Shown: piece after piece, positions 29,036-38,852 of the stretch | How positions within the stretch are numbered: position 1 is the first letter of the stretch | Layout of the letters: every line of letters begins with the position of its first letter | Assembly (NCBI RefSeq): GCF_014859355.1 | Contig: NZ_JACUUJ010000023.1 | Location: forward strand, 1-46,801 | Length of the DNA stretch: 46,801 nucleotides | Direction: 5' to 3' | Source of the DNA: Yoonia sp. | GTDB lineage: Bacteria; Pseudomonadota; Alphaproteobacteria; Rhodobacterales; Rhodobacteraceae | Translations under genes and position numbers: made by a program | Notes under the pieces: model-generated | Seen by the model: the letters and a program-made list of their open reading frames with translations, nothing else | Told to the model about the DNA's origin: nothing | Database searches by the model: none

Positions 29036-29587
29036 ATGAATACCGAGCCACTGGATCTGGGCGATGACAACAGCCTTCTTTTGGTCGATGATGACGAGGC
29101 ATTTCTGCGGCGGCTTGCCAAGGCGATGGAAAAACGCGGATTTGCAGTAGAAATGGCCGATTCTGTGGCGGCAGGCATTGCGATTGCGACGGCACGACCG
29201 CCGGCTTATGCGGTTGTTGACCTGCGGCTGGAAGATGGCAACGGGCTTGATGTGGTCGAACGATTACGCGCACAGCGGCCCGAAAGCCGGATCGTCGTTC
29301 TGACAGGCTATGGTGCAATTGCAACGGCGGTGGCCGCCGTCAAGATTGGCGCGGTCGATTATCTGGCGAAACCGGCCGATGCGACCGACGTGACCAATGC
29401 GCTGCTGGCGCGCAATGACGGCCTGCCGCCACCCCCCGAAAACCCGATGAGCGCGGATCGTGTGCGTTGGGAACATATCCAGCGGGTCTACGAGCTTTGT
29501 GACAGGAACGTTTCAGAAACCGCGCGGCGGTTGTCGATGCACCGGCGCACATTGCAACGGATACTGGCCAAGCGCAGCCCGCGGTGA
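29036..29587 (+). CDS. regA: response regulator RegA/PrrA
   Basis: RegA is the DNA-binding partner of RegB. The 183-residue product has the receiver domain with acidic pocket DDD at 18-20, phospho-Asp in VVDLRLEDG at residue 62, the switch Thr in VVLTGYG, and Lys in YLAKPAD. A Pro-rich linker (LPPPPENP) leads to a Fis-type helix-turn-helix NVSETARRLSMHRRTLQRIL at about 157-176, which is highly conserved in the family. ATG 29036 has GAAGGA 6 bases upstream; the ATG one codon earlier (29033) is equally possible. Confidence 0.96.
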   Translation: MNTEPLDLGDDNSLLLVDDDEAFLRRLAKAMEKRGFAVEMADSVAAGIAIATARPPAYAVVDLRLEDGNGLDVVERLRAQRPESRIVVLTGYGAIATAVAAVKIGAVDYLAKPADATDVTNALLARNDGLPPPPENPMSADRVRWEHIQRVYELCDRNVSETARRLSMHRRTLQRILAKRSPR

Positions 29588-29596
29588 TTGGACGGA

Positions 29597-30187
29597 TCAC
29601 AAGGCATCCATCAGGCGCTGGTGCAGGGCGGTAAAGTCATCGCGCACCTGCGCGGGGGGCCGTAGCCGGATTGTCAGGCTTTGCGTCAGCGCCGCAATCT
29701 GTTTACCAAATAACCTGTCCGCTTCTGCCTGCGTAAACCCTGCAATCTGCACTGCCTCTAGCCAGGCAGAAAGTTTATCGGCTTTTTTTATCTGGCGCTT
29801 GATCGTTACGGGTATTTGTGCCGGCAGGCCAAAGCGCAGATGGATGGCGGCGGTCAGCCGGTCATCCAGCGCGCCGTACCCCGGCCCCACCGCGGCCTTG
29901 ACCGGGCTGATCATGTCACCAATCACATATTCCGGCGCATCGTGCAGCAATGCGGCCAACTGCCATTTTACCGGGGCCTTGGGGTTCTGGCGGCTGAAAA
30001 TTTCGGTCACCAACAGGGAATGTTCGGCTACTGAATAGGCAAAATCGCCCCGCGTCTGCCCGTTCCAGCGCGCGACAAAGGCCAGCCCGTGCGCGATATC
30101 CGCGATTTCAATGTCCATCGGGGTCGGGTCCAGCAGGTCCAGCCTGCGGCCCGAAAGCATCCTTTGCCATGCGCGTGGTTGTTTCAT
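29597..30187 (-). CDS. HD-domain hydrolase
   Basis: A 196-residue HD-superfamily metal-dependent phosphohydrolase. The metal ligands appear as SVAEHSLLV at about residues 52-60, [13 protein letters not shown] near 79-91 and KKADKLSAW near 134-142. The pattern resembles YfbR-type 5'-deoxynucleotidases, but the substrate cannot be assigned. Its stop lies 9 bases from the convergent regA stop. Confidence 0.85.
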   Translation of the reverse strand: MKQPRAWQRMLSGRRLDLLDPTPMDIEIADIAHGLAFVARWNGQTRGDFAYSVAEHSLLVTEIFSRQNPKAPVKWQLAALLHDAPEYVIGDMISPVKAAVGPGYGALDDRLTAAIHLRFGLPAQIPVTIKRQIKKADKLSAWLEAVQIAGFTQAEADRLFGKQIAALTQSLTIRLRPPAQVRDDFTALHQRLMDAL

Positions 30188-30300
30188 GGGGGGTTCGCCT
30201 TAATTCATTTTTCAGACAACTGCATAATACGTGGCTTTGGATTGTGGCAACCCGACCGCGATGCTATGGCACGCCCAACAATTTTCAGGAGAAGAACAGC

Positions 30301-31689
30301 ATGTCGCAAGACTATATCGTCAAGGATATCGCGCTGGCCGCCTTTGGCCGCAAGGAATTGGATATCGCCGAAACCGAAATGCCCGGCCTGATGGCCCTGC
30401 GCGAAGAATTCGGAGCATCGCAACCACTGAAGGGTGCGCGCATCGTGGGCAGTCTGCACATGACGATCCAGACCGCTGTTCTGATCGAAACGCTGAACGC
30501 GCTGGGCGCCGATGTTCGCTGGGCGTCTTGCAACATCTTTTCCACCCAAGACCATGCCGCCGCGGCCATTGCCGCAGGCGGCACGCCGGTTTTCGCGATC
30601 AAAGGCCAAAGCCTTGAGGAACACTGGGATTATCTCGACCGGTCGTTCCAGTTCCCCGAAGGTGCGAACATGATCTTGGACGATGGCGGCGATGCGACGC
30701 TTTATGTTTTGCTGGGTGCGCGGGCCGAAGCGGGCGAAGATATCATCCCTGTCCCCCAGTCCGAGGAAGAAGAAGTCATCAAGGCGCAGATCAAGAAACG
30801 CATGGCGCAATCGCCCGGCTGGTTCACCAAAACCCGCGACGCGATCAAGGGCGTATCCGAGGAAACGACAACGGGTGTCCACCGCCTGTATGATCTGCAC
30901 AGGAACGGCCAGCTGCCTTTCCCTGCGATTAACGTGAACGACAGCGTAACCAAGTCGAAGTTCGATAACAAATACGGCTGCAAGGAATCGCTGGTCGATG
31001 GTATTCGCCGTGCGACAGATACGATGATGGCCGGCAAGGTTGCGGTGGTCTGCGGCTATGGTGACGTTGGCAAAGGTTCTGCCGCATCGCTGCGGGGTGC
31101 TGGCGCGCGCGTCAAGGTGACTGAAGTGGACCCGATTTGCGCGCTGCAAGCCGCGATGGACGGGTTCGAGGTGGTGTTGCTAGAGGATGTGCTGGACACT
31201 GCCGACATTTTCATCACCACCACCGGCAACCGCGATGTCATCCGGATCGAGCATATGCGCGAGATGAAGGATATGGCGATCGTCGGCAATATCGGCCATT
31301 TCGACAATGAAATTCAGGTGGCCGCGCTGAAAAACCATAAATGGACCAACATCAAGGAACAGGTGGACATGATCGAAATGCCGTCTGGCAACCGTTTGAT
31401 TCTGCTGTCCGAAGGGCGCCTTCTGAACTTGGGCAATGCCACGGGTCACCCGTCTTTTGTGATGTCGGCATCGTTCACCAACCAAGTGCTGGCGCAGATC
31501 GAACTGTGGACCAAGGGCGACGAGTATGCCCCTGGTGTGTTCATCCTGCCCAAGCATCTGGATGAAAAGGTCGCGCGTTTGCATCTGAAACGGATTGGCG
31601 TGAAACTGACCGAACTGCGCAAGGATCAGGCCGATTATATCGGCGTGACCGTGGAAGGGCCGTTCAAGCCCGATCATTACCGTTATTGA
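30301..31689 (+). CDS. ahcY: adenosylhomocysteinase
   Basis: AhcY splits S-adenosylhomocysteine to homocysteine and adenosine with bound NAD, ending the activated methyl cycle. The 462-residue product starts [20 protein letters not shown], has [13 protein letters not shown] near residue 80, [17 protein letters not shown] near 210, the NAD-binding loop [18 protein letters not shown] near 250, and the C-terminal DHYRY. The ATG at 30301 has AGGAG 9 bases upstream; upstream in-frame codons are not conserved. I looked for an SAH riboswitch in the 113-base leader and saw no recognisable consensus. Confidence 0.97.
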   Translation: MSQDYIVKDIALAAFGRKELDIAETEMPGLMALREEFGASQPLKGARIVGSLHMTIQTAVLIETLNALGADVRWASCNIFSTQDHAAAAIAAGGTPVFAIKGQSLEEHWDYLDRSFQFPEGANMILDDGGDATLYVLLGARAEAGEDIIPVPQSEEEEVIKAQIKKRMAQSPGWFTKTRDAIKGVSEETTTGVHRLYDLHRNGQLPFPAINVNDSVTKSKFDNKYGCKESLVDGIRRATDTMMAGKVAVVCGYGDVGKGSAASLRGAGARVKVTEVDPICALQAAMDGFEVVLLEDVLDTADIFITTTGNRDVIRIEHMREMKDMAIVGNIGHFDNEIQVAALKNHKWTNIKEQVDMIEMPSGNRLILLSEGRLLNLGNATGHPSFVMSASFTNQVLAQIELWTKGDEYAPGVFILPKHLDEKVARLHLKRIGVKLTELRKDQADYIGVTVEGPFKPDHYRY

Positions 31690-31700
31690 TTGCACAAACA

Positions 31701-31733
31701 TGCCGCCATCGGCCAATTGGCACGGTGGCGGCA
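31701..31733 (+). terminator. stem-loop after ahcY, no U-run
   Basis: TGCCGCCA at 31701-31708 pairs with TGGCGGCA at 31726-31733, with a smaller CCAATTGG palindrome in the loop. No T-run follows, so it may protect the mRNA end rather than end transcription. Confidence 0.4.
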
Positions 31734-31869
31734 CAGGGTCAGTATGCGTGCCGCGTAAAAACTTGCCGCCTACTGCAAAAAAATCTTAGCAAATGCCCGA
31801 TGTATCGCTAATCTTCGCCCTACGGTGCGAAACGCATTGAATTATGAAAAAAACTTCGGGGACATTCCT

Positions 31870-32211
31870 ATGGGTAAGCGCGACGATTTGATTGCACGAT
31901 ATGCAGATGACTTGAAAAATAAATGTGGCATGACGCCGGATTTGGATTTGCTGACCAAGGTCACAATCGGTTGTGGTCCGGCGATCTATAATGCAGATGC
32001 GGCCACTGTCGCGGCGACCCAACCGGCCGAGGTTGAGACCGTCAAAAACAACTTTCTGATCAAGAAACTGGGCCTGAAAGATGGGCCAGAGCTGGATACG
32101 GCAATCAAATCCGTGCTGGATACCTATGGCCAGTCAGAACGGAACAAATACCGCGCTGTCGTCTATTACATGCTGACCAAACATTTCGGCAAAGAAGCCA
32201 TTTACGGCTAA
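31870..32211 (+). CDS. DUF2853 family protein
   Basis: A 113-residue, soluble, probably helical protein. It has the DUF2853 pattern of MGKRDDLIARYADDLKNKCG at the start, a middle AIYNADAATVAAT, and VVYYMLTKHFGKE near the end. Function is unknown. The ATG at 31870 follows GGGGACA; an upstream in-frame start adds 15 residues of unlike sequence. It stands alone, 180 bases after ahcY, with its own terminator. Confidence 0.85.
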   Translation: MGKRDDLIARYADDLKNKCGMTPDLDLLTKVTIGCGPAIYNADAATVAATQPAEVETVKNNFLIKKLGLKDGPELDTAIKSVLDTYGQSERNKYRAVVYYMLTKHFGKEAIYG

Positions 32212-32235
32212 GACTCTGCTACTTAACGCATTCTG

Positions 32236-32262
32236 ACGCCCGCCACTTCGGTGGGCGTTTTG
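32236..32262 (+). terminator. Rho-independent terminator of the DUF2853 gene
   Basis: ACGCCCGCC-ACTTC-GGTGGGCGT gives a 9-bp stem (one G-U pair) with a 5-base loop, followed by TT and a G-interrupted T stretch, 24 bases after the stop. Confidence 0.8.
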
Positions 32263-32297
32263 CGTTGCGTTTGAATAAAATTCTAGGCGTATAACAT

Positions 32298-32327
32298 TTG
32301 CCAGATATGCGTCCGGCCCGCTATAAG
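32298..32327 (+). promoter_or_regulatory. sigma-70-type promoter candidate
   Basis: TTGCCA (-35) and TATAAG (-10) with an 18-base spacer. Transcription would begin near 32334, with no gene on the plus strand before the terminator at 32397-32429. Confidence 0.5.
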
Positions 32328-32333
32328 TAAGGC

Positions 32334-32430
32334 AAGACTAGTATGGTCTGGACCTGGATATTCAATGCGTGTGGTGGATTGGGAGCACGCGGGGTGAAAG
32401 AGGGTTCGGGCTATGTCCGGCCCTCTTTTC
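32334..32430 (+). ncRNA. candidate small RNA of about 95 nt
   Basis: The stretch between the promoter candidate and a strong terminator has no convincing open frame on the plus strand. It matches no RNA family I recognise (not 6S, SRP RNA or tmRNA). It begins around GGCAAGACTAG and ends in the terminator hairpin. Status rests only on promoter plus terminator. Confidence 0.35.
32397..32429. terminator. bidirectional Rho-independent terminator
   Basis: AAAGAGGG-TTCGG and CCGG-CCCTCTTTT form a long stem around GCTATGT, with TTTTC after it on the plus strand and TTTC on the minus strand. It can serve the candidate sRNA and the convergent EVE gene, whose stop is at 32434. Confidence 0.75.
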
Positions 32431-32433
32431 TAT

Positions 32434-32859
32434 TCAATCACCCGATTTGGTTTCACCCATTTCGCAAATGATCTGCCATTCGTCATCTGTAACCGGCTGC
32501 ACCGACAGGCGCGCATTATTCACCAGCACCATGTCCTTTAGCTGGGGCTCAGCCTTGATCTGTTCCAGCGTGACGGATTTGTTGAACCGGCGTACCGCCT
32601 TGATATCCACGCAGTCCCAACGGGCATCATCGGTTGTGCTGTCGGGGTGCGCCTCAGCGCAGACTTCGACGATGCCGACAATCTCCAGCCCGCTGCGCGA
32701 ATGATAGAAAAACCCCCGGTCGCCCCGTTTCATCGCACGCATGTTGTTGCGGGCCTGATAATTGCGCACACCGTTCCATTCTTCGCCAGCATCACCCTTG
32801 GCGACCTGATCATCCCAGCCCCAGACATCCGGTTCCGATTTGAACAGCCAATAGGCCAT
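32434..32859 (-). CDS. EVE domain protein
   Basis: A 141-residue EVE (PUA-like) domain protein, a family thought to bind modified nucleobases. It begins MAYWLFKSEPDVWGWDDQ, with GVRNYQARNNMRAMKRGDRGFFYHS near residues 30-54, the family hallmark. The ATG overlaps the stop of the YciI-like gene by 1 base (TGATG); a longer frame of 44 extra residues is an overlap artefact. It is the last gene of tsaD-gpsA-yciI-EVE. Confidence 0.92.
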   Translation of the reverse strand: MAYWLFKSEPDVWGWDDQVAKGDAGEEWNGVRNYQARNNMRAMKRGDRGFFYHSRSGLEIVGIVEVCAEAHPDSTTDDARWDCVDIKAVRRFNKSVTLEQIKAEPQLKDMVLVNNARLSVQPVTDDEWQIICEMGETKSGD

Positions 32860-33131
32860 CAGCCGATCACCTTTTTCCACGCTTGCAGCGTGACATCGCT
32901 GAACAATCCGGCCTTGGCATAGGGGTCGTTGGCGGCCCAGGCCTGTGCTGCGGCCAGATCGTCCACCTCCAGCACGATCAGCGACCCGCACATCTGCCCG
33001 TCAGCATCCAGAACAGGACCTGCCATTTCAACCACGTCGGTTTCGGCGATATAGGCCAGATGCGCGTCGCGGTTATCCAGCCGTGTTTGCAGCGCGCCGG
33101 GTTTGTCCTTGGTCATGAGTGCAAAACGCAT
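32859..33131 (-). CDS. YciI-like protein
   Basis: A 90-residue YCII-family protein starting MRFALMTKDKPGALQTRLDNR. It has the family DAHLAYI stretch near residue 22 and a C-terminal AWAANDPYAKAGLFSDVTLQ with the conserved DPY. The fold is ferredoxin-like; function is unknown here. It follows gpsA by 1 base. Confidence 0.9.
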   Translation of the reverse strand: MRFALMTKDKPGALQTRLDNRDAHLAYIAETDVVEMAGPVLDADGQMCGSLIVLEVDDLAAAQAWAANDPYAKAGLFSDVTLQAWKKVIG

Positions 33132-33132
33132 G

Positions 33133-34095
33133 TCATTCTTCCTTGAGTGGGCGTGACAACAGCGCATTCAGCGCCGCCATCACATCGGTTTGTCCGCTTG
33201 TCAAATCTGCAACCACTGTGCAAATCGGCAGGTCAATGTCCAGATCCCGCGCCAGTTGTCGCACCGCGCCGGCCGTGGCGACACCTTCGACGGTGGTGCC
33301 GGCATCAAAGGCTTTACCCTGACCCAGCGCCAACCCGTAACGGTAGTTGCGCGATTGATCGGATGTGCAGGTCAGCACCAGATCGCCAAAGCCCGACAGC
33401 CCCGCCAGTGTTTCAGGATCGGCCCCCAGCGCGGCGGCAAGGCGTTGCATTTCGGGAAATCCGCGGGTCATCAACGCGGCGCGCGCGCTGTCGCCCAGCC
33501 CCGCGCCAATCGCCACACCGGATGCAATCGCCAGCACGTTTTTCAGTGCGCCACCCAATTCCGCCCCCACCGTATCGGTGGTGCGATAAAGCCGCAGCGC
33601 CGAGGTGGACAGTGCCGTTTGCAAAATTTCTCCTGCCGCATCAACGGCACAGGCCAGCGTCAGCGCGGTGGGCAGGCCCCGGGCGATATCGGTGGCAAAA
33701 CTGGGCCCGGTCAGGATCGCAGCGATCGCATCGGGGATCATGTTGCGGATTGTGCTGGCTGGCCCCGTCATGCGTTCAAGGTCGATCCCCTTGCAGCAGG
33801 CGACCAGATATTTGCCGGAAAGCGGGGTAACATGATCCGCAAGAAAGGGCCGCAGCGTCTGTGCCGGGATCGAAAGCAGGATGATATCTCGGGAAAAAAC
33901 AGTCTCTAATACAGCGGAAAACGTCATATTTTCGGGCAATGTCACATCAGGCAGCTTTGGGTTTTGCCGTGTGGTCTGGATGGCGGCCTGCGCATCGCCG
34001 TCGCGTCCCCAAAGCGTGATGTCATTGCCATCCAAAGCCAATGCCACACCTAGCCCCGTGCCAAAGGCGCCACTGCCGATGATCCCGATTTTCAT
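33133..34095 (-). CDS. gpsA: NAD(P)-dependent glycerol-3-phosphate dehydrogenase
   Basis: GpsA makes sn-glycerol 3-phosphate from dihydroxyacetone phosphate for phospholipids. The 320-residue product has the dinucleotide loop [14 protein letters not shown] at about residues 7-20, CCKGID near 104 and [14 protein letters not shown] near 132, then [12 protein letters not shown] with the catalytic Lys and [17 protein letters not shown]. It overlaps tsaD by 4 bases (ATGA). Confidence 0.96.
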   Translation of the reverse strand: MKIGIIGSGAFGTGLGVALALDGNDITLWGRDGDAQAAIQTTRQNPKLPDVTLPENMTFSAVLETVFSRDIILLSIPAQTLRPFLADHVTPLSGKYLVACCKGIDLERMTGPASTIRNMIPDAIAAILTGPSFATDIARGLPTALTLACAVDAAGEILQTALSTSALRLYRTTDTVGAELGGALKNVLAIASGVAIGAGLGDSARAALMTRGFPEMQRLAAALGADPETLAGLSGFGDLVLTCTSDQSRNYRYGLALGQGKAFDAGTTVEGVATAGAVRQLARDLDIDLPICTVVADLTSGQTDVMAALNALLSRPLKEE

Positions 34096-35174
34096 GCCTT
34101 TGCCCCTTTTTTGCCTGATCCCAGCATTGGCGCGGCGCGGTCGTCCAACGGCCAGCGGGGGCGGGCTGACAGGGTCAGGTCATCCACCGACCCTGCGTGC
34201 ATCCGCGCCGCCCCGGCATAGGCGATCATCGCGGCGTTGTCGGTGCAAAGATGCAGGGGGGGTGCGATAAAATCAGTGTCTAATCCAGCGCAAAGTGCCA
34301 TCAAAGATGCGCGGATCGGCCCGTTTGCGGCAACCCCGCCGGCGATGGCAAAAGACGGTTTTGTCGGGGTCAGCGCCATATATTCAGCCAAGGCGCGGCG
34401 TGTCTTTTCGGTCAGAATATCGACGATCGCGCCTTGAAAGCCCGCGCTAAGGTCTGCCTGATCCTGCGGCGTCAGCCCGCCCTTTTCCACGATAACACTA
34501 TCGCGCGCGCGCAGCATCGCGGTTTTCAGACCGGAAAAAGACATGTCGCACCCCGGTTGGTTCAGCAGCGGGCGCGGCAGTGCAAATCGTTTCGGGTCGC
34601 CATGACGCGCCGCCGATTCGATTGCGGGGCCGCCGGGCTGGGGCAGGCCAAGAATGCGGGCTGTCTTGTCGAACGCCTCGCCCGGGGCATCGTCAATGGT
34701 GCCGCCGACTCGGTGGTAACGGTCATGCGCCGCGACGATCAGGAACTGACAGTGACCGCCGGATACCAGCAACATTAAATAGGGAAACGTGATCTGATCA
34801 GTCAGGCGCGGCGTCAGGGCATGGCCGGCCAGATGGTTCACCCCGATCAGCGGCAGGCCGGTTGCGGCGGCCAGCCCCTTGGCGCACATCACGCCGGACA
34901 AGACGCCGCCAATCAACCCCGGCCCTGCGGTGACCGCGATGGCGTCAAGGTCGGCAAAGCTGACACCGGCCTCGGCCATCGCCTGTTCGACGGCGTGATC
35001 CAGTTTTTCGGCATGGGCGCGGGCAGCGATTTCGGGGACAACACCCCCGAAATCAGCGTGCAGTGCGGTTTGTCCGTAAACCACCGATGACAGCACAACA
35101 GTATTGCGCACCACGGCGGCGGCGGTGTCATCGCAGCTGCTTTCGATGCCAAGGATTGTCAGGTCTTGCGTCAT
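34092..35174 (-). CDS. tsaD: tRNA N6-adenosine threonylcarbamoyltransferase TsaD
   Basis: TsaD transfers the threonylcarbamoyl group to A37 of ANN-reading tRNAs. The 360-residue product begins [20 protein letters not shown], with the metal-binding HAEKLDHAV (HxxxH-type region) and NHLAGHAL motifs and [16 protein letters not shown] near the end. The open frame extends 257 codons further upstream across hemD on the other strand, but the family start is at 35174. Confidence 0.96.
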   Translation of the reverse strand: MTQDLTILGIESSCDDTAAAVVRNTVVLSSVVYGQTALHADFGGVVPEIAARAHAEKLDHAVEQAMAEAGVSFADLDAIAVTAGPGLIGGVLSGVMCAKGLAAATGLPLIGVNHLAGHALTPRLTDQITFPYLMLLVSGGHCQFLIVAAHDRYHRVGGTIDDAPGEAFDKTARILGLPQPGGPAIESAARHGDPKRFALPRPLLNQPGCDMSFSGLKTAMLRARDSVIVEKGGLTPQDQADLSAGFQGAIVDILTEKTRRALAEYMALTPTKPSFAIAGGVAANGPIRASLMALCAGLDTDFIAPPLHLCTDNAAMIAYAGAARMHAGSVDDLTLSARPRWPLDDRAAPMLGSGKKGAKA

Positions 35175-35243
35175 GGGGGGTTCCGGTTGCGCCTTTATCG
35201 CATGCAGGTAACACTGCGCAGGCATGCAAACAATGGTATCGCC

Positions 35244-35951
35244 ATGAAACCCACCCTGATTGTGACCCGTCCAGACCCGCAGGGCCCGCTGTTTGCCGCC
35301 ACGATCAGGCAAGCCTGGCCCGGGCCATTGGATGTGATCCTCTCGCCGCTTCTGCGGATCGTGCCGGTGCCGGTGGCGGATAATCTCACGCGGATCGGCG
35401 GTGTCATTTTCACGTCGGTCAACGGTGTTGCACAGGCCGCACGGCTGGGTTTGCCCAAAGGGTGCCTTGCGTTTTGTGTTGGCGCACAGACGCAAAAGGC
35501 CGCGGCTGATGTCGGGTTTGAAACCGTCACCGGACCTGGCAACGCAACAGAGCTGACGGCCCTGATCCTGCGGCGCGGGGCGATTGGGCCACTGGCGCAC
35601 ATCAGGGGGCATCACGCACGCGGCGATATTGCCGCTACTCTTACTTCGGCAGGTGTGGCGTGCCGCGATGTGATCGCCTATGACCAACAGGCACAATCGC
35701 TGCACACAGCCGCCAAAACAGCGCTGGATGGGATAGGCCCCGTGGTTGTGCCGCTTTTTTCGGCCCGCACCAGCACGATATTTCAGCAACAGGGGCCATT
35801 TGCGGCCCCTTTGCATCTGATCGCGATCAGTGCGGCTGCGGTGCCATCGGATATGACCGTGCGAACCATCGCGATTGCCACTGCACCAAACGGACCGGCC
35901 ATGGTTGCCGCAACAATCGCTTGTTTGCGCGATCTGGCACAGCAAGGCTGA
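35244..35951 (+). CDS. hemD: uroporphyrinogen-III synthase
   Basis: HemD closes hydroxymethylbilane to uroporphyrinogen III. The 235-residue product starts [19 protein letters not shown] and has [10 protein letters not shown] near residue 50, [16 protein letters not shown] near 75 and [12 protein letters not shown] near 170, as in the family, whose overall conservation is low. It is divergent from tsaD across 69 bases. hemC, a frequent neighbour, is not here. Confidence 0.9.
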   Translation: MKPTLIVTRPDPQGPLFAATIRQAWPGPLDVILSPLLRIVPVPVADNLTRIGGVIFTSVNGVAQAARLGLPKGCLAFCVGAQTQKAAADVGFETVTGPGNATELTALILRRGAIGPLAHIRGHHARGDIAATLTSAGVACRDVIAYDQQAQSLHTAAKTALDGIGPVVVPLFSARTSTIFQQQGPFAAPLHLIAISAAAVPSDMTVRTIAIATAPNGPAMVAATIACLRDLAQQG

Positions 35952-36044
35952 TCACGGTGCATTTGCTTGAGGGTCGCGAATTTGCGCGCTAGGATAACAA
36001 GATAACGGCCTTTTCGATGGGCCATGCGGTGAAAGGGTTTCAAC

Positions 36045-37262
36045 GTGGCAAATCAACCTGCCAAGGGTCGCAAGACGCCAACACCACCGACGCAATCACA
36101 AGAAGCTGGCAAAAAACCTGCGGGCTTGGATGTGGCAGTGTCCGATGTGATTCCGCCAGAGGTGCATCCCCGTGCCGCCCAAACGCCAGCAAAAGCGCCG
36201 CAAGCCCCTGATGTTGCATCAAAGCCTGCTGCATCGGAAAAACCGCCCACCCCGACATACACAGAACCTCAAAAGCCGGAACCGACCCCGCCCGCACGGC
36301 GGGGCGGGTTTGTGCCTTTGGTTTTGGGCGGGCTGGTGGCTGGGGTCATTGGCTTTGGTGTTGCAACACTGACCACGGCGCCGGCAGATAGCCCTTTGTC
36401 AGACCGGTTGGCAGGCCAAAGCGCCGAAATCGCCGCGCTGCAAGAGAAAATTGCGCAAATGCCGTCCCTTGTGGCCGACGATTTGGCGGCGCTGCAAGCG
36501 GCGCAAGAAGCGGTTTCCGCCGACATTTCCCGGCTTGATGCCGCCGTTGCCGCATTACAGACGCGGTTGGATGACCTGCCGTCCATTGCAATTGGCGATG
36601 CGGCAACATTACCCGCGCCTGATATGTCGGCCTATCAGGCTGAACTGGACGCCTTGCGCGCCCAGATGCAAGATGAATTGTCCACCATGACACAAACGGC
36701 GCAGTCAGAATTGGCTGCGGCGCGCGCCCAAGCGGCAACCATTGAACAAAGCGCGCAGGATTCTGTCCGCCGGTCTGCGGGCCGCGCGGCGCTGGCGCGT
36801 GTGCAGACGGCGCTGGATAGTGGTGCGCCTTTGGGGGCCTTGCTGGATGATCTGGCGGATGCCACCGGCGACGCGATACCGGATGATCTGGCGGCGGCGC
36901 GCGATGGTGTGCCAACCCTTGCCAGTTTGCAGGATACATTTCCCGATGCCGCCCGCACCGCGCTGGCTACCGCCCGCAGCGCAGGGGTGGCGGGCGAAGA
37001 CACCAGCGGCTTTGCGGCGTTTCTGCGCAACCAGTTTGATGTGCGCTCTGTCGCCCCACGCGAAGGAACAACTGTTGACGCGATCCTGTCGCGAGCCGAA
37101 GCTGCGATAAAGTCAGGCCGTTTGTCTGATGCGCTGGCCGAACTGGCCAGTCTGCCCGATGTTGCCCGCGCTGACTTGTCAGACTGGCTGAAGCGCGCAG
37201 AATTGCGTGCCAGCGCCCTGACCGCCGCAGATATGCTCGCGACCACTTTTAACGATAAATAA
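36045..37262 (+). CDS. bacterial Mic60/mitofilin-like membrane protein
   Basis: A 405-residue protein with a Pro/Lys-rich disordered N-terminus (1-85), one membrane segment at about 88-110, a coiled-coil region about 115-245, and a C-terminal mitofilin-type domain (from about 250: RRSAGRAALARVQTALDSGAPLGALLDDL). Alphaproteobacterial Mic60 is known to shape intracytoplasmic membranes and to lie next to heme genes. It starts at a GTG with GAAAGG upstream. It is followed by hemY after 12 bases. Confidence 0.9.
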   Translation: MANQPAKGRKTPTPPTQSQEAGKKPAGLDVAVSDVIPPEVHPRAAQTPAKAPQAPDVASKPAASEKPPTPTYTEPQKPEPTPPARRGGFVPLVLGGLVAGVIGFGVATLTTAPADSPLSDRLAGQSAEIAALQEKIAQMPSLVADDLAALQAAQEAVSADISRLDAAVAALQTRLDDLPSIAIGDAATLPAPDMSAYQAELDALRAQMQDELSTMTQTAQSELAAARAQAATIEQSAQDSVRRSAGRAALARVQTALDSGAPLGALLDDLADATGDAIPDDLAAARDGVPTLASLQDTFPDAARTALATARSAGVAGEDTSGFAAFLRNQFDVRSVAPREGTTVDAILSRAEAAIKSGRLSDALAELASLPDVARADLSDWLKRAELRASALTAADMLATTFNDK

Positions 37263-37274
37263 AAGGCGAAACCC

Positions 37275-38738
37275 ATGCTTTGGTCTCTCATTAAAATTCT
37301 GGTTTTCGTCGCCGCCATTATTGCGCTGACTTATGGCGGGACCATCCTGATGGACCTTGACGGTGGGTTGACGGTCAATACCGGCATTGACGAATTCACG
37401 CTGGAACCGATCGAGGTCGTATTCGGGTTGGCGGCGTTTGTTCTCGCGGTCTGGCTTGGCTTGAAAATTCTGGCGTTTCTGGTGGCTGCGTTCAAATTTC
37501 TGAACGGCGATGAAACCGCGATTTCGCGTTATTTTGACCGCAACCGCGAGCGTAAAGGCTATGAGGCATTGGCCGAAGGTATGATGGCGCTAGCGTCGGG
37601 GGAAGGGCATCTTGCTTTGACAAAGGCGGCGCGGGCGGAAAAATACCTGCAAAAGCCGCGGTTGACCAACCTTCTGATTGCGCAGGCCGCTGAACTGACT
37701 GGCGACCGAAAAAAGGCGGAAAATACCTATAAAAAGCTGCTGGAAGACAGCCAGACCCGCTTTGTCGGGGTGCGCGGCATCATGAAACAAAAGCTGGCGG
37801 ATGGCGATACGGATACTGCGCTGAAACTGGCGGAAAAGGCGTTTGCGCTGAAGCCAAAGCATGAAGAAACCCAAGACGTTCTGCTGCGTTTACAGGCAGA
37901 AAAATCCGATTGGATTGGTGCGCGCAAGACGCTGAACACCAAGCTCAAAACCGGCACGCTGCCGCGCGATGTTTACAAACGGCGTGATGCGGTGCTGGCC
38001 CTATCAGAGGCGCGCGACATCATTGATGACGGCAAGACAATCGAATCCCGCGAAGCCGCGATCGAGGCGAACCGCCTGTCACCCGACCTGATCCCGGCGG
38101 CTGTCATGGCTGCGCGTGGTTACATGGCCGATGGCAACGCCCGCTATGCCACACGGGTGCTGACCAAGGCATGGAACGCGCATCCGCATCCCGATCTGGC
38201 CGCTGCCTTTGCCGAAATCGTGGCGGATGAAACGCCGCAGGCCCGGCTGAAACGGTTCAAGGCCTTGGTGAAATCCAGCCCCGATCATCCCGAAACGAAA
38301 ATGCTGCTGGCTGAACTGCATATCACGGCCGAGGAATTCCCTGATGCCAAGCGCGCGCTTGGCGATCTGGTTGAAACCGATCCGACCGCGCGGGTTCTGA
38401 CGCTGATGGCGGCAATTGAGAGGGGCAGTGGCGCGGATGACAGCGTGGTGCGCGGCTGGTTGACGCGCGCCTTGACCGCGCCGCGCGGCCCGCAATGGGT
38501 TTGTGACAACTGCCACACGGTTCATGCCACATGGGCCCCGACCTGTAGCAACTGCCATGCCTTCGACACACTATCGTGGAAATCAACCCCCACCAGCGAG
38601 GTCGCAATGCCCGCAGGCACCGAAATGCTGCCGCTGATCGTGGGCCGTGACAAAGAAACCAACCCGCCCGCCACGACCGAGCTGGTCGAGGCCGAGGTGG
38701 TGGACGGTGACAGAGATCAAAAACGGCCCGAGGGCTAG
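37275..38738 (+). CDS. hemY: HemY-like TPR membrane protein with C-terminal zinc ribbon
   Basis: A 487-residue protein of the HemY family, placed in heme operons but of uncertain action. Two membrane segments (about 7-26 and 44-66) are followed by TPR helices from about 95 to 390. A C-terminal CxxC...CxxC zinc ribbon has Cys at 410, 413, 424 and 427. An acidic tail ends the protein. It is the last gene of hemD-mic60-hemY. Confidence 0.9.
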   Translation: MLWSLIKILVFVAAIIALTYGGTILMDLDGGLTVNTGIDEFTLEPIEVVFGLAAFVLAVWLGLKILAFLVAAFKFLNGDETAISRYFDRNRERKGYEALAEGMMALASGEGHLALTKAARAEKYLQKPRLTNLLIAQAAELTGDRKKAENTYKKLLEDSQTRFVGVRGIMKQKLADGDTDTALKLAEKAFALKPKHEETQDVLLRLQAEKSDWIGARKTLNTKLKTGTLPRDVYKRRDAVLALSEARDIIDDGKTIESREAAIEANRLSPDLIPAAVMAARGYMADGNARYATRVLTKAWNAHPHPDLAAAFAEIVADETPQARLKRFKALVKSSPDHPETKMLLAELHITAEEFPDAKRALGDLVETDPTARVLTLMAAIERGSGADDSVVRGWLTRALTAPRGPQWVCDNCHTVHATWAPTCSNCHAFDTLSWKSTPTSEVAMPAGTEMLPLIVGRDKETNPPATTELVEAEVVDGDRDQKRPEG

Positions 38739-38852
38739 CGTTTCCATTGCAGCGCACTGCCCTTTCCAAAGCTGTCAAATTCCGTTATGTGCCATCCATC
38801 TTGGAAGACCGGCGCCCGCATTCCAGCGCCTGACAAAGAAGATACAGGAATG

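Noticed and set aside
30188-30300. SAH riboswitch before ahcY
   Set aside because: I could not find the conserved core or a convincing pairing scheme in this leader.
30205-31149. A 314-residue minus-strand open frame
   Set aside because: It is the mirror of ahcY, rich in His and Arg from complementary codon bias, with no family motif.
34092-35945. A 617-residue open frame that looks like TsaD with a long new N-terminal domain
   Set aside because: The extra 257 codons are antisense to hemD, and the TsaD family start [16 protein letters not shown] is at 35174.
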